A stretch of 64,000 bases of DNA, from positions 76,413-140,412 of the forward strand of contig NW_019775619.1 in NCBI RefSeq assembly GCF_001039355.2, read 5' to 3'. Shown here in pieces: positions 1 to 11,979 of the stretch. The notes beneath the pieces are model-generated. The model did no database searches, had not been told where the DNA came from, and saw nothing but the letters and a program-made list of their open reading frames with translations. Position numbers and translations under genes: made by a program. Each line of letters begins with the position of its first letter. Within the stretch, counting starts at the first letter, position 1. This DNA is from Lingula anatina (taxonomy: Eukaryota > Brachiopoda > Lingulata > Lingulida > Lingulidae).

Positions 1-641
1 AGGTTCACATATGATTAGTACAGGTTAGGGTTAGTCCGAGTATTAGAGTAAGTATACTGGATAATGGTCGCCTGTACAAAGTAATGGAGAACGGACTACG
101 GTTCCTAGCGGACTACCTTTCCGTCACACCTTGACGTCTGGTGGTGTATGTACTCCCTGTATCTGGTAAAAGGCTTGCAGTGAGGTACAAGTGGGACTAG
201 ACTCTGTATACCTTCAGGTATTTCTAGACTAAGTACTGCGTCTGAGAAAATCTTCCTTATGTGTACTTTGAAAGTTCAATGTTAAGCAATGTGCAGTTAG
301 GCATGAAATGCATTTCCTAAAAAAGAAACACAAGCTATAAGTGCCATCAGCGGAAGATCGTGATTGACTCCTACCTTGGTTTCGAACCAACTTTCCCATT
401 TTCTGACATAGATTTAATTCGATTTAGAAGTAGAAATAGACATTATTGTCGGACCAAATGTAATTCCCATATCCTGCTTTCCATCTTTCCTTTATTCATG
501 CGTTGATAAGTTATGTTCAGAGAACACAAGGTAGCGATGTTTGGAGGTATTAACTGTTTGAAGATATTACAGCGGATGTCTGACAGTCTCAGAGGAGCAT
601 TAATCAAAGTCAGATGTTACAAAGAGCGGCGGCAGTAGGGT

Positions 642-683
642 TTATTAATTAATTAATTAATTAATTAATTAATTATTTATTTA
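642..683. repeat. (TTAA)n/(TTTA)n microsatellite
   Basis: Tetranucleotide AT-only tract. The allelic position at 11234-11279 carries (TTTA)n instead, so both length and motif differ between the copies. Confidence 0.9.
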
Positions 684-784
684 TCGTTTGCTTCTTCCTT
701 ACATTATTATCAACATTGATGAATTTTACAGAAGAAAAATGGCAATGGTCTTTGGCAATGTCACCTCACGTGTCGGAGTCGTGT

Positions 785-1853
785 GTCAGTTCCAAGTATC
801 AGTGTCATGTGTCACGTGTCAGTGTCCCGTGTCACTGTCACGTGTCAGTTACAAGTATCAGTGTCAAGTATCAGTGTCACGTGTCAGTGTCCCGTGTCAG
901 TTCCAAGTATCAGTATCAAGTGTCAGTGTCCCGTGTCAGTGTCCCGTGTCAGTTCCAAGTATCAGTATCAAGTGTCAGTGTCCCGTGTCAGTGTCCCGTG
1001 TCAGTTCCAAGTATCAGTATCAAGTGTCAGTGTCCCGTGTCAGTGTCCCGTGTCAGTTCCAAGTATCAGTATCAAGTGTCAGTGTCCCGTGTCAGTGTCC
1101 CGTGTCAGTTCCAAGTATCAGTATCAAGTGTCAGTGTCCCGTGTCAGTGTCCCGTGTCAGTTCCAAGTATCAGTATCAAGTGTCAGTGTCCCGTGTCAGT
1201 GTCCCGTGTCAGTTCCAAGTATCAGTATCAAGTGTCAGTGTCCCGTGTCAGTGTCCCGTGTCAGTTCCAAGTATCAGTATCAAGTGTCAGTGTCCCGTGT
1301 CAGTGTCCCGTGTCAGTTCCAAGTATCAGTATCAAGTGTCAGTGTCCCGTGTCAGTGTCCCGTGTCAGTTCCAAGTATCAGTATCAAGTGTCAGTGTCCC
1401 GTGTCAGTGTCCCGTGTCAGTTCCAAGTATCAGTATCAAGTGTCAGTGTCCCGTGTCAGTGTCCCGTGTCAGTTCCAAGTATCAGTATCAAGTGTCAGTG
1501 TCCCGTGTCAGTGTCCCGTGTCAGTTCCAAGTATCAGTATCAAGTGTCAGTGTCCCGTGTCAGTGTCCCGTGTCAGTTCCAAGTATCAGTATCAAGTGTC
1601 AGTGTCCCGTGTCAGTGTCCCGTGTCAGTTCCAAGTATCAGTATCAAGTGTCAGTGTCCCGTGTCAGTGTCCCGTGTCAGTTCCAAGTATCAGTATCAAG
1701 TGTCAGTGTCCCGTGTCAGTTCCAAGTATCAGTATCAAGTGTCAGTGTCCCGTGTCAGTGTCACGTGTCAGTTACAAGTATCAGTGTCAAGTATCAGTGT
1801 CATGTGTCAGTGTCCCGTGTTAGTTCCAAGTATCAGTATCAAGTGTCATTGTA
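785..1853 (+). repeat. 13-bp minisatellite with 52-bp higher-order unit
   Basis: About 82 monomers of 13 bp related to CAGTGTCCCGTGT. From 901 to about 1720 four monomer variants (CAGTTCCAAGTAT, CAGTATCAAGTGT, CAGTGTCCCGTGT twice) form a 52-bp unit repeated about 16 times with nearly no divergence. The last unit is 39 bp, one monomer short. Flanking monomers at 785-900 and 1740-1853 are more diverged, as expected for an array that expands from its middle. The allele at 11381-11406 keeps only two monomers. The plus strand has no stop in any frame, so three overlapping reading frames of about 350-390 codons appear. They rotate through the same repeat and are not genes. Confidence 0.95.
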
Positions 1854-1862
1854 ACGTCATGT

Positions 1863-1985
1863 GTCATTTGTCAGAGTCTTGTTGACCCATACGTCTTTCA
1901 CTTCCACACAGTGTTTGCATCTTGTCATTTGTCAGAGTCTTGTGGACCCACACGTCTTTCACTTCCACACAGTGTTCGCATCTTT
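1863..1985 (+). repeat. 61-bp tandem duplication
   Basis: Two adjacent copies of a segment starting GTCATTTGTCAGAGTCTTG, at about 1863 and 1924, with a few substitutions. The other copy of the locus (about 11421-11485) has the segment once. Confidence 0.85.
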
Positions 1986-2416
1986 TCATAACCCGAATGG
2001 ATTCGACTCGGGGTCCGCCTGTATTCTATGACGCTTTCCTATTCCGACAAAATCTGGACGTGATTTCTTGATCTGCTGACTTATGGTATATTAGCAGGCA
2101 CATGTAAGTCTGTAACAAGATAACGAAAAAATAGATAGTGTAGCCATTTTGAAACATGGCTGGCAAGGGTATTCTTATACATATTGATGGTCCTGTGCTC
2201 TGTCAATCTAAATCTCGGTGTAGTTATTTTGCTTTCATTTATGCAAGCGGTGCCGGTATGACCGACTGTGCATTAAAAAAGACCAACATTCTCCACTAAT
2301 CCGGTGTGACGACCATGCTGGCTTTCCTACAAAATGTGACACAATTATGAAACTGTGAAATATACTTAAAGCAGGTGTAATTTGACTGTGAAGGTGGTTG
2401 AGTCTAAATGTACCTG

Positions 2417-2497
2417 ATTTTTTTTTTTATTTTTTATTTTTTTTTTTATAATTTATTATTTATTTATTTATTTATTATTATTTTTTTTTTTTTTTTT
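2417..2497 (+). repeat. T-rich low-complexity tract
   Basis: Long runs of T and TTTA. The allelic position near 11930 has only a short T run, so this is a length polymorphism. A short frame here encodes only F, I, Y and L and is not a gene. Confidence 0.85.
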
Positions 2498-2543
2498 GCA
2501 TTTGGGTCATTGTACTACACTTTAATAAATGGTACTCTACAGT

Positions 2544-2789
2544 GCCCAGTTTCATCAACACTGGATAGCGGTATCCTGTTGATAACACTTTCCTTAGGAT
2601 AAAATTGTTTTCCTCTGGACATTTATCCTGGGGATAGCAGCCTTTATTAACCACTGGAAAGCAATATCAGATACAAAAATAAGTATCTAGTGTTTAGTAA
2701 ACTTTACTTTACCCACAAGATAACACATTTATCTAATGGATAGTGTTATCCAGAGGAAGACGCTATCCAGTGTTGATAAAACTGGACCC
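2544..2789. mobile_element. Short TIR element (MITE), GCCCAGTTTCATCAA family, copy in A1
   Basis: The ends are inverted repeats: the left begins GCCCAGTTTCATCAACACTG and the right is the complement with one or two changes, followed on both sides by related GGATAGCG and TATCC motifs. The interior contains further TATCC/GGATA inverted motifs and no reading frame. The ends resemble those of the larger element at 5590-6556. The same insertion is present in the allele at 11980-12225. No clear target-site duplication was found. Confidence 0.75.
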
Positions 2790-3239
2790 ACAAAAGTCTA
2801 AGAAATTCATACTCCAAGTGGTTTTTTATACTGTAAAATCAAAGTCGACTTAACACTCGTGAGCGTACACACACACTCGCACATGCGCGCCTACACACAT
2901 TTTCGATAAGACGAACAGGCATACAGTTCTAAAAATATCCCTGGTACCTCTTGATGCATCGATGATAATTTCGAGTTGGATTTATATTTTAAATATACTT
3001 TATGATATATTAATGCACTATAATCACGGCGTAATTTACCCTGAGAGCTATTATGTGTAATTTACACTGTAGATTGAGTTCAAGTTGAAATTACGGATTC
3101 ATATCCGCCTCAGATTATTGCTGTATTTCACAGATTGTTTCTTGCGCTATAGTGCCTGTGAGCATGTTACTGTGTTCTCTCCAAAGAACGATAATTCACG
3201 AAAAAGTATGTCTGTTTGTCCGTCTTGTCGTCTGTCTGA

Positions 3240-3247
3240 ATCTCTCT

Positions 3248-3292
<45 letters not shown>

Positions 3293-3309
3293 TCTCTCTC
3301 TCTCTCATT

Positions 3310-3354
<45 letters not shown>
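3240..3354 (+). repeat. (TC)n microsatellite
   Basis: Interrupted CT tract; the allele at 12682-12781 is shorter and more interrupted. The serine/leucine-rich frames across it are artefacts. Confidence 0.95.
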
Positions 3355-3358
<4 letters not shown>

Positions 3359-4564
3359 CATCGCCCCTTAACCTTTTAGTAGGAATGAAATGTGCGTGAC
3401 CTTTTTCTAATCGCAACAGCTCTCAATTATATAAAAACGATATGTTAAAACGGTGTGAGCCGCATGCATAAGAACCACGGTGAAATCTCTCCCGGGAAGA
3501 GGCGATAAAGAGAATGATTATAAATTGCTAACTTGGGTATTAATTGCAGACCGCCTTGTCTCGCTAGATTTTGATCGATTGATTTAACTGACAACAGCGC
3601 ATCACTGTTCTATCAGGTTGCCATAAAGTAGCGAGCAATCTGGAAGTCAGCTCTATGATTCGTTTCTTTATCCATCTTCCAGTCCCTATCACGCCGGCGG
3701 GGAAGCAGCATCAGAAACCAGAGCAAATCGACAGCGGAGTTCTCACTGCGATGACTTAGCCAGCGGCGGTTTCAGAGACAGGTCTCGCGCCGAAGGTGCC
3801 TATAATCTCGACGTGACACTTTGTATTACAAGCCATTAGGAATACGGCAAGGATTAACGACTTCGGGAAAAGCTATTCTTGTCACAGTTGCAAGGACTTC
3901 AAGGTAAAGTGGGAAGGTAAAGCTCTTAATATTTGTTTCATACAAAGTGAAATAGGCATAAATATTTTTGATTTAGCAGGATAAAATATACCTTTAGTAA
4001 GTGTAAGGTCAGGTGTTCGTGTCCAACCAGGTGATCATTAATTAGATTTCCCATATAAAGTATCCAGGTGGTACTTAATGCAATGTTAGTACTGTATTAG
4101 TAGAATAACTTAACCAATGACATACCACGCTGAAAAATATACAGGCACATACATAAAACTTTAAAAGAGGAAAAAGTAATTATGAACGCTGGACGAAGTC
4201 CGAGTACATTAACATGAACATTTGAAGAGCTGGGGGCGTTAAAGTGGTGTTTGGCTTTAAATAATTACCACAGCTGAACGGTTGTTTGTGAAATATGACA
4301 TTAAAACATTTAATGTATGGGGATAACAACAAAGCATGTGGCTACTTTACACGGTTCACTTTCACTGCCCGTTATGAAGTGTTATCGATCGGCGTTGGGT
4401 ATATGCTTTGATTCCCGAACGATAATCGAAGCTTTGTGATAAGTGATGTAATTGTGTCAATGAGTTAAAATCTTAGGAGTTGTAGTTGTTAAGAAGTCCG
4501 CGAGGTACTGGAACAGGACGTCACAATAATCCCGGCCCCCTTACAAGGAGACCCCATGGCGATT

Positions 4565-4566
<2 letters not shown>

Positions 4567-4648
<82 letters not shown>
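4567..4648 (+). repeat. (CA)n(GA)n composite microsatellite
   Basis: A CA tract runs directly into a GA tract. The allele at 13992-14058 has a longer CA part and a shorter GA part. Confidence 0.95.
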
Positions 4649-4652
<4 letters not shown>

Positions 4653-5538
4653 CACACTTTTGGTGTTTACCAAAGAACCAAAGGGTCGTTTAGATAAACA
4701 TGTCTCTGGCCCGTCACCAACGGCTGGACACTAACCGCAGGTGCCATCTAGCGAGCGAGACTCACACTACCATTGCAATTTTACTAATCGACCGCTTGTG
4801 ATTTGATCACAACCACACAGCGGTTGTTCGTCTTAAGTAAACGAGGTTTGCCCTCAGCGCGGACGCAGGGATCAATTATAATTACATATTGTGATTGAGC
4901 GGCTAATAACACCGTGCAGAGATTGCGGTTATAAAGCGAGATCATATGAATACAAAGCAGAGCAAAGAGAAGAGGCATTCTTCACGATGCTTTTATTACC
5001 GAGAGACGGAGAATACGGAAACAAGCTGTAGATACACTGAATAAAAGAAAACCATCTCGTTTTGACAGCGTGAAGAGATTAACCTCACAATGCAATCACT
5101 GAAAGAATGGTTTAACTGTAACGACCAAGTGAACAGCCAAGATCATCCTTTGCACCCTTTTTTTTATCACATCAATTTGCCCTCAGTTAAGACAGTTCAC
5201 ACCAGTTCATTAGAGGTCCGAGGTCCACAGGGACTTAATCCACCAGAGTGTGATTGGGCTGTGAGTGGCAACATCACTAAAGTAATGTAGCGGTCACTAA
5301 GGCGTATGCATATTGGAAAAAATCATTCCTGGTGCTTTTAGTTCTGCTGCGTAGTCGATGAAATAGACTGACGAGCGAGACAGAATAAACGGCTTTTCCC
5401 CGCGGCGTTGCAAATTAAATGGCAGTGTGTTTGCGCTAAAATTAAATAAACAAATGGAAAAGAGTATACTGTCGACAGGAGAGAAAAGGAATTTTAGCAG
5501 CGATTTAGATCAAACGGCAAGGCTCTGTGGTTTGAGCA

Positions 5539-5539
5539 N
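5539..5539. other. Single-N contig join
   Basis: One N at the exact end of block A copy 1. The sequence to its right is unrelated to what follows block A copy 2 at 14961. Confidence 0.9.
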
Positions 5540-6047
5540 GCTTGACACGTACCCTTCGCCATGGTCTTCAGCAGGGTGTGTCAAAACCTGGGCCCGGTTT
5601 CATCAAGGCTGGGTAGGCTATCCTGTGGATAACACTATCCATGGTATAAATCTCTTATTCTCTGGATAGTTATCCTCTGTATAAATTTGTGTTTCATAAA
5701 GGCTGGATAAAGAGCATGACAGTAATACAATGGATAACAATTTATCCAATACCATATTTAGAAAAAGACATTCCCATAATGCAGTTGGTTGGTATAAACA
5801 TTATAAAAGCCATGATAGTTGCTAACAAAAAGTGATCTATACCATATTTGGAAAATAAATAACCCATAATAAACAATATTCTAAGTATATTTCAAGATGG
5901 TACATTCATTAAAATAATGGGGAAAACATCTACAGGATATTTTAGTGTCAGTGTCAATAACACATGACATTGCATTAGTTGTGCCTCATGCAATGTTTAC
6001 ACAGATCTGCAGTTGAAGGGCAAGGTCGTGACATACTTTCTAACAAA

Positions 6048-6119
6048 ATGGCTGACTTGGAACATTTGGCAGATTCAATTTCTGTCAGAAGCAGTGTAGA
6101 CATTTTTCGTCGATTTTAA
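6048..6119 (+). pseudogene. Short coding-like remnant inside TIR element
   Basis: ATG-initiated frame of 23 codons beginning MADLEHLADSISVRSSVDIF and ending TAA. An AAG|GTATGT splice-donor-like site follows directly at about 6119. The amino-acid texture is unlike the flanking AT-rich DNA. It could be a relic of a first exon or could be chance; it is too short to assign a family. Confidence 0.3.
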
Positions 6120-6353
6120 AGGTATGTTTTAGTAAAATAAAGATATTGGTCTCTCACAGAGATTGCATGGGTTTTGTTCGTAGCAGGCGCAATGTCAACT
6201 TTGATAAAGTCTGTTATGTAATCCAATGATTCAGCATCACTTAAATCATCAAAAGCAAACATACATCTTCTAAAATTCTCTTTCTAATCTAATTCTAATT
6301 CTACGCCTGTGTATTCTCATAGGATTTACTCCTAAAGCAAGCAGGTTCGCCAT
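6119..6353 (-). pseudogene. Decayed frame inside TIR element, possible transposase N-terminus
   Basis: From an ATG at 6353 the minus strand reads MANLLALGVNPMRIHRRRIR, an Arg-rich start. A one-base frame slip near 6282 leads into a second open stretch that includes RRCMFAFDDLSDAESLDYIT and continues to TAA at about 6119, some 79 codons in all. A basic start followed by an acidic FDDLSD-type stretch recalls the N-terminal exon of PIF/Harbinger-like transposases. That resemblance is from memory and unverified. No DDE catalytic region is present. The frame slip and the small element size mean it is not functional. Confidence 0.35.
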
Positions 6354-6819
6354 TTTTGATGATTTAACAGCATGATAGCAGATTTATCCCACCTATTTCG
6401 ACCGGACAACTTTATCCTCTGGATAAGCTGATTTATCCCCTGGCTAACGCTATCCACTGTTGATGAAACGCACTATCCTCTGGACAGCTCTATCCAGAGG
6501 ATAGCGGCCATTTTTATCCATAGGATAGCGCTATCCAGCCTTGATGAAACCGGGCCCTGGTGTCCAGCAAATGTGTGTAAAGATTTTTTCTTGGCAACAC
6601 ATGGTAATTTGGGTTAGGGTCAAACTTTTAGTCATGCCACATTAGCTACCCTGAAAGCGTTGGTGCCGAAGTTTTCGACGAAGCCCATGTTGTAGTCCCT
6701 TGGTGATACTTAGTGTTGGCTATTTACGGGTATTGTGGCTGCAGCCAGAAAATGACCACAGTTCAGAAAGTACATTTCAAAATAGATGCTCTTTGATTCA
6801 CTGCTGCGATCTCCAGCTA

Positions 6820-7052
6820 CACACACTGGACAATAGAAGTGTCACCCCCTGAATCAGAGTAATCAAAGTTATTAACCTGAAGAGGCAAGAAGAATGTCAG
6901 AATATCGATACAGTTGAATTATTCAGTCAGAGCCGTTTCTTTTGTGAAATTTGATGGTAATAAAATGATACCAGGAGCATATCATTCCACAGTCATTTAT
7001 CTCCCCCAAGTATTGGCTCAGTAGGGGTGTCACTTCTATTGTCCAGTGTGTG
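6820..7052. mobile_element. 233-bp TIR element (MITE)
   Basis: The left terminus CACACACTGGACAATAGAAG matches the inverted right terminus exactly over 20 bases. Similarity continues through GTG(T/A)CACCCC for about 29 bases with two mismatches. There is no reading frame inside. The target-site duplication is unclear. This is the only copy I see in the window. Confidence 0.85.
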
Positions 7053-7328
7053 GACACTTGGTACTCACCGCTGACAGGGACATGATACTAGTACACATGT
7101 ATATTTACTTTTGACTTTTTTATTTACTTTATTTTTTTAAAGATAATGATGGCTGATATTTAATGATCATTTATAGAAGTTGCAAAATTGCACACAGTAG
7201 ATTCCACGTTACTTGCCACCTTACAAGTGGAATGTCGCTAATGGAGAACTTCTGGAGACGACGTTTTTCATTGGAACATACCAGTATAGCTTATATTATA
7301 ACTAATATCATTGAATATCATTGAATAA

Positions 7329-7363
<35 letters not shown>

Positions 7364-10244
7364 GACGATTGTCACGAGATGGCACGCGTCTTTGTGTAGA
7401 TATTGAATCCAATAAAACTGACAGACAATTGTAGCAGCGTTGGTAATTTGGACGCTGTTTTTAGCTCTTTAGACCACTGTTGCAATGGTTTGGTAAATTT
7501 TGACTTGCAGGCGTATTATTATCACCATATGTTCTATTGAATAAAAGACGACCACATCCTTGATTATCCATCACCGTTTCCAGAATGCCATGACATTTAT
7601 GGATTTTTTGCAATTTCTGGGAACGGTGGGGTATTCAGTAATAATCATAACACTCACGCCATGGGAGGACGGCCCGCAAGCCGGTGTGATTTGAAAACAA
7701 ATCAGGATTGAAGGTCCATATAGCCTTGTGCTCGCCGAGGGATTCTGTTTTGATTAAGGATCAAAAGATAGCTGAGGAAAATTGACAAATAATTCGATCC
7801 TTGTTGATCCTTTTTCGCAGAAGCTGTATGATGTTGTCTGAAGTGCACGCCTCCTGCTCGTGTGTGGAGATATCTTCTGATTTGCTGTATTAGAACACTG
7901 TTGGTTTATGCCAACAAAATGTAGCAAACCTGGAAGTGCTACTAATCTTACAATATAATGCTATACTCTGATGTCAGAAGTAATTTTGGAAGTATGACGT
8001 ATGCCAGCCTCCTTTGGCGGATTTATACTTCTTATGTGGATAAAAAAGTCCAGAAAATTACTCGATGTGGAGCTTCCAAGCAGTGCGGCGGTCACTTAGG
8101 GGAAATATTTTCCTACTTTAAAAGCTTTCTCTAATCCTATCTTCACTAACCCTTCCCCTGGATCTGATAAAACTAATGATACATTTAGTGCAGGGAAATT
8201 TATTTGCAGGCAAGCTTTACGTTAAGCAGAAAAAAAAGCTTACGTATTAGCGCTGATGGTGAATGTAATTAATATATCGTAATCCAGTGTTCTCTAACTT
8301 ATCTGAACCCGTACATCGTGGAATAAAGAGGAGAGACCGATCTATATCTTGTAAATGGTCCAGATTGCATCAGAATTAATTTTGCGAATTCGCCAATGAA
8401 GAGAAACCACTGCCTAATAACCCGTATTTAGTCTCGCGCAGACGCAGGCATTTAAAATAAATTAATAAAAATAAATAAATAAATAAAAATACAGGCCTTG
8501 CCTTAGCTAAACGTACCCCTCCCCACAGACGCCCCATGGGTTCATACTGTATGCCTGAGTCAGGGTGTGGTCTCAGCCTACTGACGCACAATATTTCAGT
8601 CAAATATCTGGCTCGGCGGACACAGGCAGTGCACTTATCGTTCTCTGTCCTTAGTCTTTATTTAATTTGATTGCCGAACAACGCTTCTACGTGCACGCGT
8701 GCCATTACACTGAGCGGAAAATGAAGTCAAAGTAATAGTGTTTCCCCGCTGATTAATAATAATAGAAGGTTAAAATTGAAAGCACTTCCAGTCAGCGACA
8801 TAAGAATGATATCGCACATGGGTCAGAGACTAGGACACAATAGGGACATTTTACCCAAGACTCAACGCAAGTTCAAAGGTTTAAGTTCGCACTTGTTTCT
8901 GCGTAGGGGTGTATCGCTTACATTACCAAGTACGAACCCGACAACATCAGTGGTCGTTAGTGTGTTGTTTGACATGGGTAAAATAATTCATTCCGGTTAC
9001 AACGTGTTGTCTCCCTTTTCACGTGACATCAGGCCCTAAGTTCACATTTACAGTTATTTAAACACATAAAGAGCAAAAGTGCACTTTAGTCTTGCGGTCC
9101 AGACGAGATGGATGTCACTTTCAGTGGCTGAAGAAAATATGATCACGCCACTTCCAGGTGCTATTAGACCACTGGGGTAAACTGTCAGTGCCCATTATTT
9201 TTCAATCCCTCGTCCCTGTTGAAATTGCCTCAGATGGGTCGCGTGGGTGGACTGGATGTCTTAAGGGAGAACGCTGCGTTCCATCTTTGTAATTGCTCTG
9301 GTTAGGAAGGATTACAACACGGCGTGTGTCCTCACTAATGGCGGTTTCCATGGAAGTGCCTCTTCCATTTACAGCAGGCTGTACAGCACGCAGATACCTA
9401 GGGGGCGGAGAGCACGTGCAAGATGCAGAAATAAATTTTTATTTCTCAAGTAATATCAATAAAATAATAAATATCAACATAATTTGAGTTATGCGAAATG
9501 TATAACAAAGGAGTGAGCGGTTTTCAAATATCAGAAACGAATATTAGTTATAATTGTTATTATAATTTTCCAATGTGTCGTTAGGATTTAGATTATTTAC
9601 ATTTAAATTTACTAATTCTGTTGATGAAGAGGTTCGAAGGGGTCGCTGTAGTTCACATTATTCAAGAAAAGTGGCCAAGCCTTTGCAAGTAGCTTTAAAT
9701 CTATTATATGTTAACACGCTGACTACATTTTGACCTCTTCTCCACTCTTAGAGCAAATAATCACATCAGCGTTCCATATTGTCTAGAGATAGAATGTTGT
9801 CTTGGAAGTAGGCAAATGTTAACTTAATAAAGTATGGTGCTTGCTGACCTAACGGGACTGAACGGTCGTATTCTAAATATAAGTCTCTTTGTTACATATG
9901 AAACAGATAGTTGGAGGACTTAAATACGATTCGCTTTGTTACTCTTAAATATACTCTAATCAGAAGACTTAAACTATTGAATCTTGGCAGAAATCAAATA
10001 AAGTATTGGAATATGACAGCCGTTGGAAATTTCTGAATATTAACCGTATATATCTTAGAGCTTCTTCCCAATTAAAATTGCTGTTGAGCAGAATATAGAA
10101 AAGCTGCTGATTATACGAACACGTTAGAAACAGGAGGAGGCGTGTTAATCTATAGCATTCAGCGAGAGTCACCGCTGGGGTGGATTGCTTTCCATAGAAC
10201 GACAGTTCCAATGGGAATGGGCCCTTAGTCTAAAGGTCACTGTG
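7053..10244. other. Non-coding stretch
   Basis: AT-rich single-copy sequence with a (CT)n microsatellite at 7332-7360. Short open frames at 8376-8603, 8776-9039 and 9969-10211 have no recognisable motif and no splice context. I see no gene here. Confidence 0.6.
7332..7360 (+). repeat. (CT)n microsatellite
   Basis: Uninterrupted dinucleotide tract in single-copy sequence. Confidence 0.95.
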
Positions 10245-10620
10245 GGTTAGCGGTGTGACAGGAATGGTAGTCCTAGAAATGGAAGTCCAGGTTCCCATAT
10301 GATTAGTGCAGGTTAGGGTTAGCGGTGTGACAGGAATGGTAGTCCTAGGAATGAAAGTCCAGGGTCCCATATGATTAGTACAGGTTAGGGTTAGTACAGT
10401 TTAGGGTTAGCGGTGTGACAGGAATGGTAGTCCTAGGAATGGAAGTCCAGGTTCCCATATGATTAGTACAGGTTAGGGTTAGCGGTGTGACAGGAATGGT
10501 AGTCCTAGGAATGGAAGTCCAGGTTCACATATGATTAGTACAGGTTAGGGTTAGCGGTGTGACAGGAATGGTAGTCCTAGGAATGGAAGTCCAGGTTCAC
10601 ATATGATTAGTGCAGGTTTG
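10245..10620 (+). repeat. 72-bp tandem repeat with telomere-like core
   Basis: Five units start at 10245, 10317, 10405, 10477 and 10549. Four are 72 bp; the second is 88 bp through an internal duplication of its TTAGGG core. Each unit contains GGTTAGGGTTAG and GACAGGAATGGTAGTCCTAG. The next unit is truncated into the start of block A copy 2, and the same partial unit opens the window at position 1. The TTAGGG cores match the metazoan telomere hexamer, but only two hexamer-like cores occur per unit, so this is an interstitial satellite and not a telomere. Confidence 0.9.
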
Positions 10621-11233
10621 GGTTAGTCCGAGTATTGGAGTAAGTATACTGGATAATGGTCGCCTGTACAAAGTAATGGAGAACGGACTACGGTTCCTAG
10701 CGGACTACCTTTCCGTCACACCATGACGTCTGGTGGTGTATGTACTCCCTGTATCTGGTAAAAGGCTTGCAGTGAGGTACAAGTGGGACTAGACTCTGTA
10801 TACCTTCAGGAATTGCCAGACTAAGTACTGTGTCTTAGAAAATCTTCCTTATGTGTACTTTGAAAGTTCAATGTTTAGCAATGTGCAGTTAGGCATAAAA
10901 TGCATTTCCCTAAAAAAGAAACACAAGCTAGAAGTGCCATCAGCGGAAGATCGTGATTGACTCCTACCTTGGTTTCGAACCAACTTTCCCATTTTCTGAC
11001 ATAGATTAAATTCGATTTAGAAGTAGAAATAGACATTATTGTCGGACCAAATGTAATTCCCATATCCTGCTTTCCATCTTTCCTTTATTCATGCGTTGAT
11101 AACTTATGTTCAAAGAACACAAGGTAGCGATGTTTGGAGGTATTAACTGTTTGAAGATATTACAGCGGATGTGTGACTGTCTCAGAGAAGCACTAATCAA
11201 AGCCAGGTGTTACAAAGAGCGGCGGCAATAGGG

Positions 11234-11234
11234 T

Positions 11235-11277
<43 letters not shown>

Positions 11278-11279
11278 TC
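11234..11279 (+). repeat. (TTTA)n microsatellite
   Basis: Allelic to the (TTAA)n tract at 642-683. Confidence 0.9.
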
Positions 11280-11979
11280 GTTTGCTTCTTCCTTACATTG
11301 TTATCAACATTAATGAATTTTACAGAAGAAAAATGGCAATGGTCTTTGGCAATGTCACCTCACGTGTCGGAGTCGTGTGTCAGCTCCAAGTATCAGTATC
11401 AAGTGTCATTGTAACGTTATGTGTCATTTGTCAGAGTCTTGTGGACCCACACGTCTTTCACTTCCACACAGTGTTCGCATCTTTTCATAACCCGAATGGA
11501 TTCGACTCGGGGACCGCCTGTATTCTATGACGCTTTCCTATTCTGAAATAATCTGGACGTGATTTCTTTCTCTGCTGACTTATGGTACATTAGCATGTAC
11601 ATGTAAGTCTATGCCAAGATAACGAAAAACTAGATAGTGTAGCCATTTTGAAACATGGCTGGCTAGGGTATTCTTATACATATTGATGGTCCTGTGCTCT
11701 GTCAATCTAAATCTCGGTGTAGTTATAATAACTTATTTTGCATCCATTTATACAAGGGGTGCCCGTATGACCGACTGTGCATTAAAAAAGACCAACATTC
11801 GCCACTAATCCGGTGTGACGACCATGCAGGCTTTCCTACAAAATGTGACACAATTATGAAACTGTGAAATATACTTAAAGCAGGTGTAATTTGACTGTGA
11901 AGGTGGTTGAGTCTAAATGTACCTGATTTTTTTTCATTTTGGTCATTGTACTACACTATAATAAATGGTACTCTACAGT

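Larger units (their letters stand above)
1..5538. repeat. Duplicated block A, copy 1 (probable allele)
   Basis: This block aligns along its whole length with 10593-14960, with scattered substitutions and several large length differences: a minisatellite at 785-1853, a T-rich tract at 2417-2497, a 61-bp tandem duplication near 1863-1985 and microsatellite changes. It starts inside the last partial unit of the 72-bp repeat seen complete at 10245-10620, so the locus continues to the left of the window. It stops at the single N at 5539. No real gene is visible in it. I infer an alternative haplotype contig rather than a true segmental duplication. Confidence 0.85.
5590..6556. mobile_element. TIR DNA transposon relic, GGGCCCGGTTTCATCAA family
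   Basis: The left end reads GGGCCCGGTTTCATCAAGGC and the right end is its perfect inverted complement, with the match continuing into GCTGG(A/G)TAG. Subterminal TATCCTCTGGATA-type motifs occur repeatedly inside both ends. The element is about 967 bp. It contains two short coding-like remnants, at 6048-6119 (plus) and about 6119-6353 (minus), so it looks like a derivative of an autonomous element rather than a pure MITE. A 5-bp target duplication CCTGG is possible, but the palindromic ends make the border ambiguous. The superfamily is not established; PIF/Harbinger is one possibility. Confidence 0.75.

Noticed and set aside
785-1853. CRISPR array
   Set aside because: Repeats are contiguous with no unique spacers and the DNA is eukaryotic.
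688-1885. Three overlapping reading frames of 346-389 codons
   Set aside because: All three translate the same 13-bp minisatellite in different frames; open only because the repeat lacks stops.
10245-10620. True telomere
   Set aside because: TTAGGG occurs only as short cores inside a 72-bp unit, not as a continuous array.
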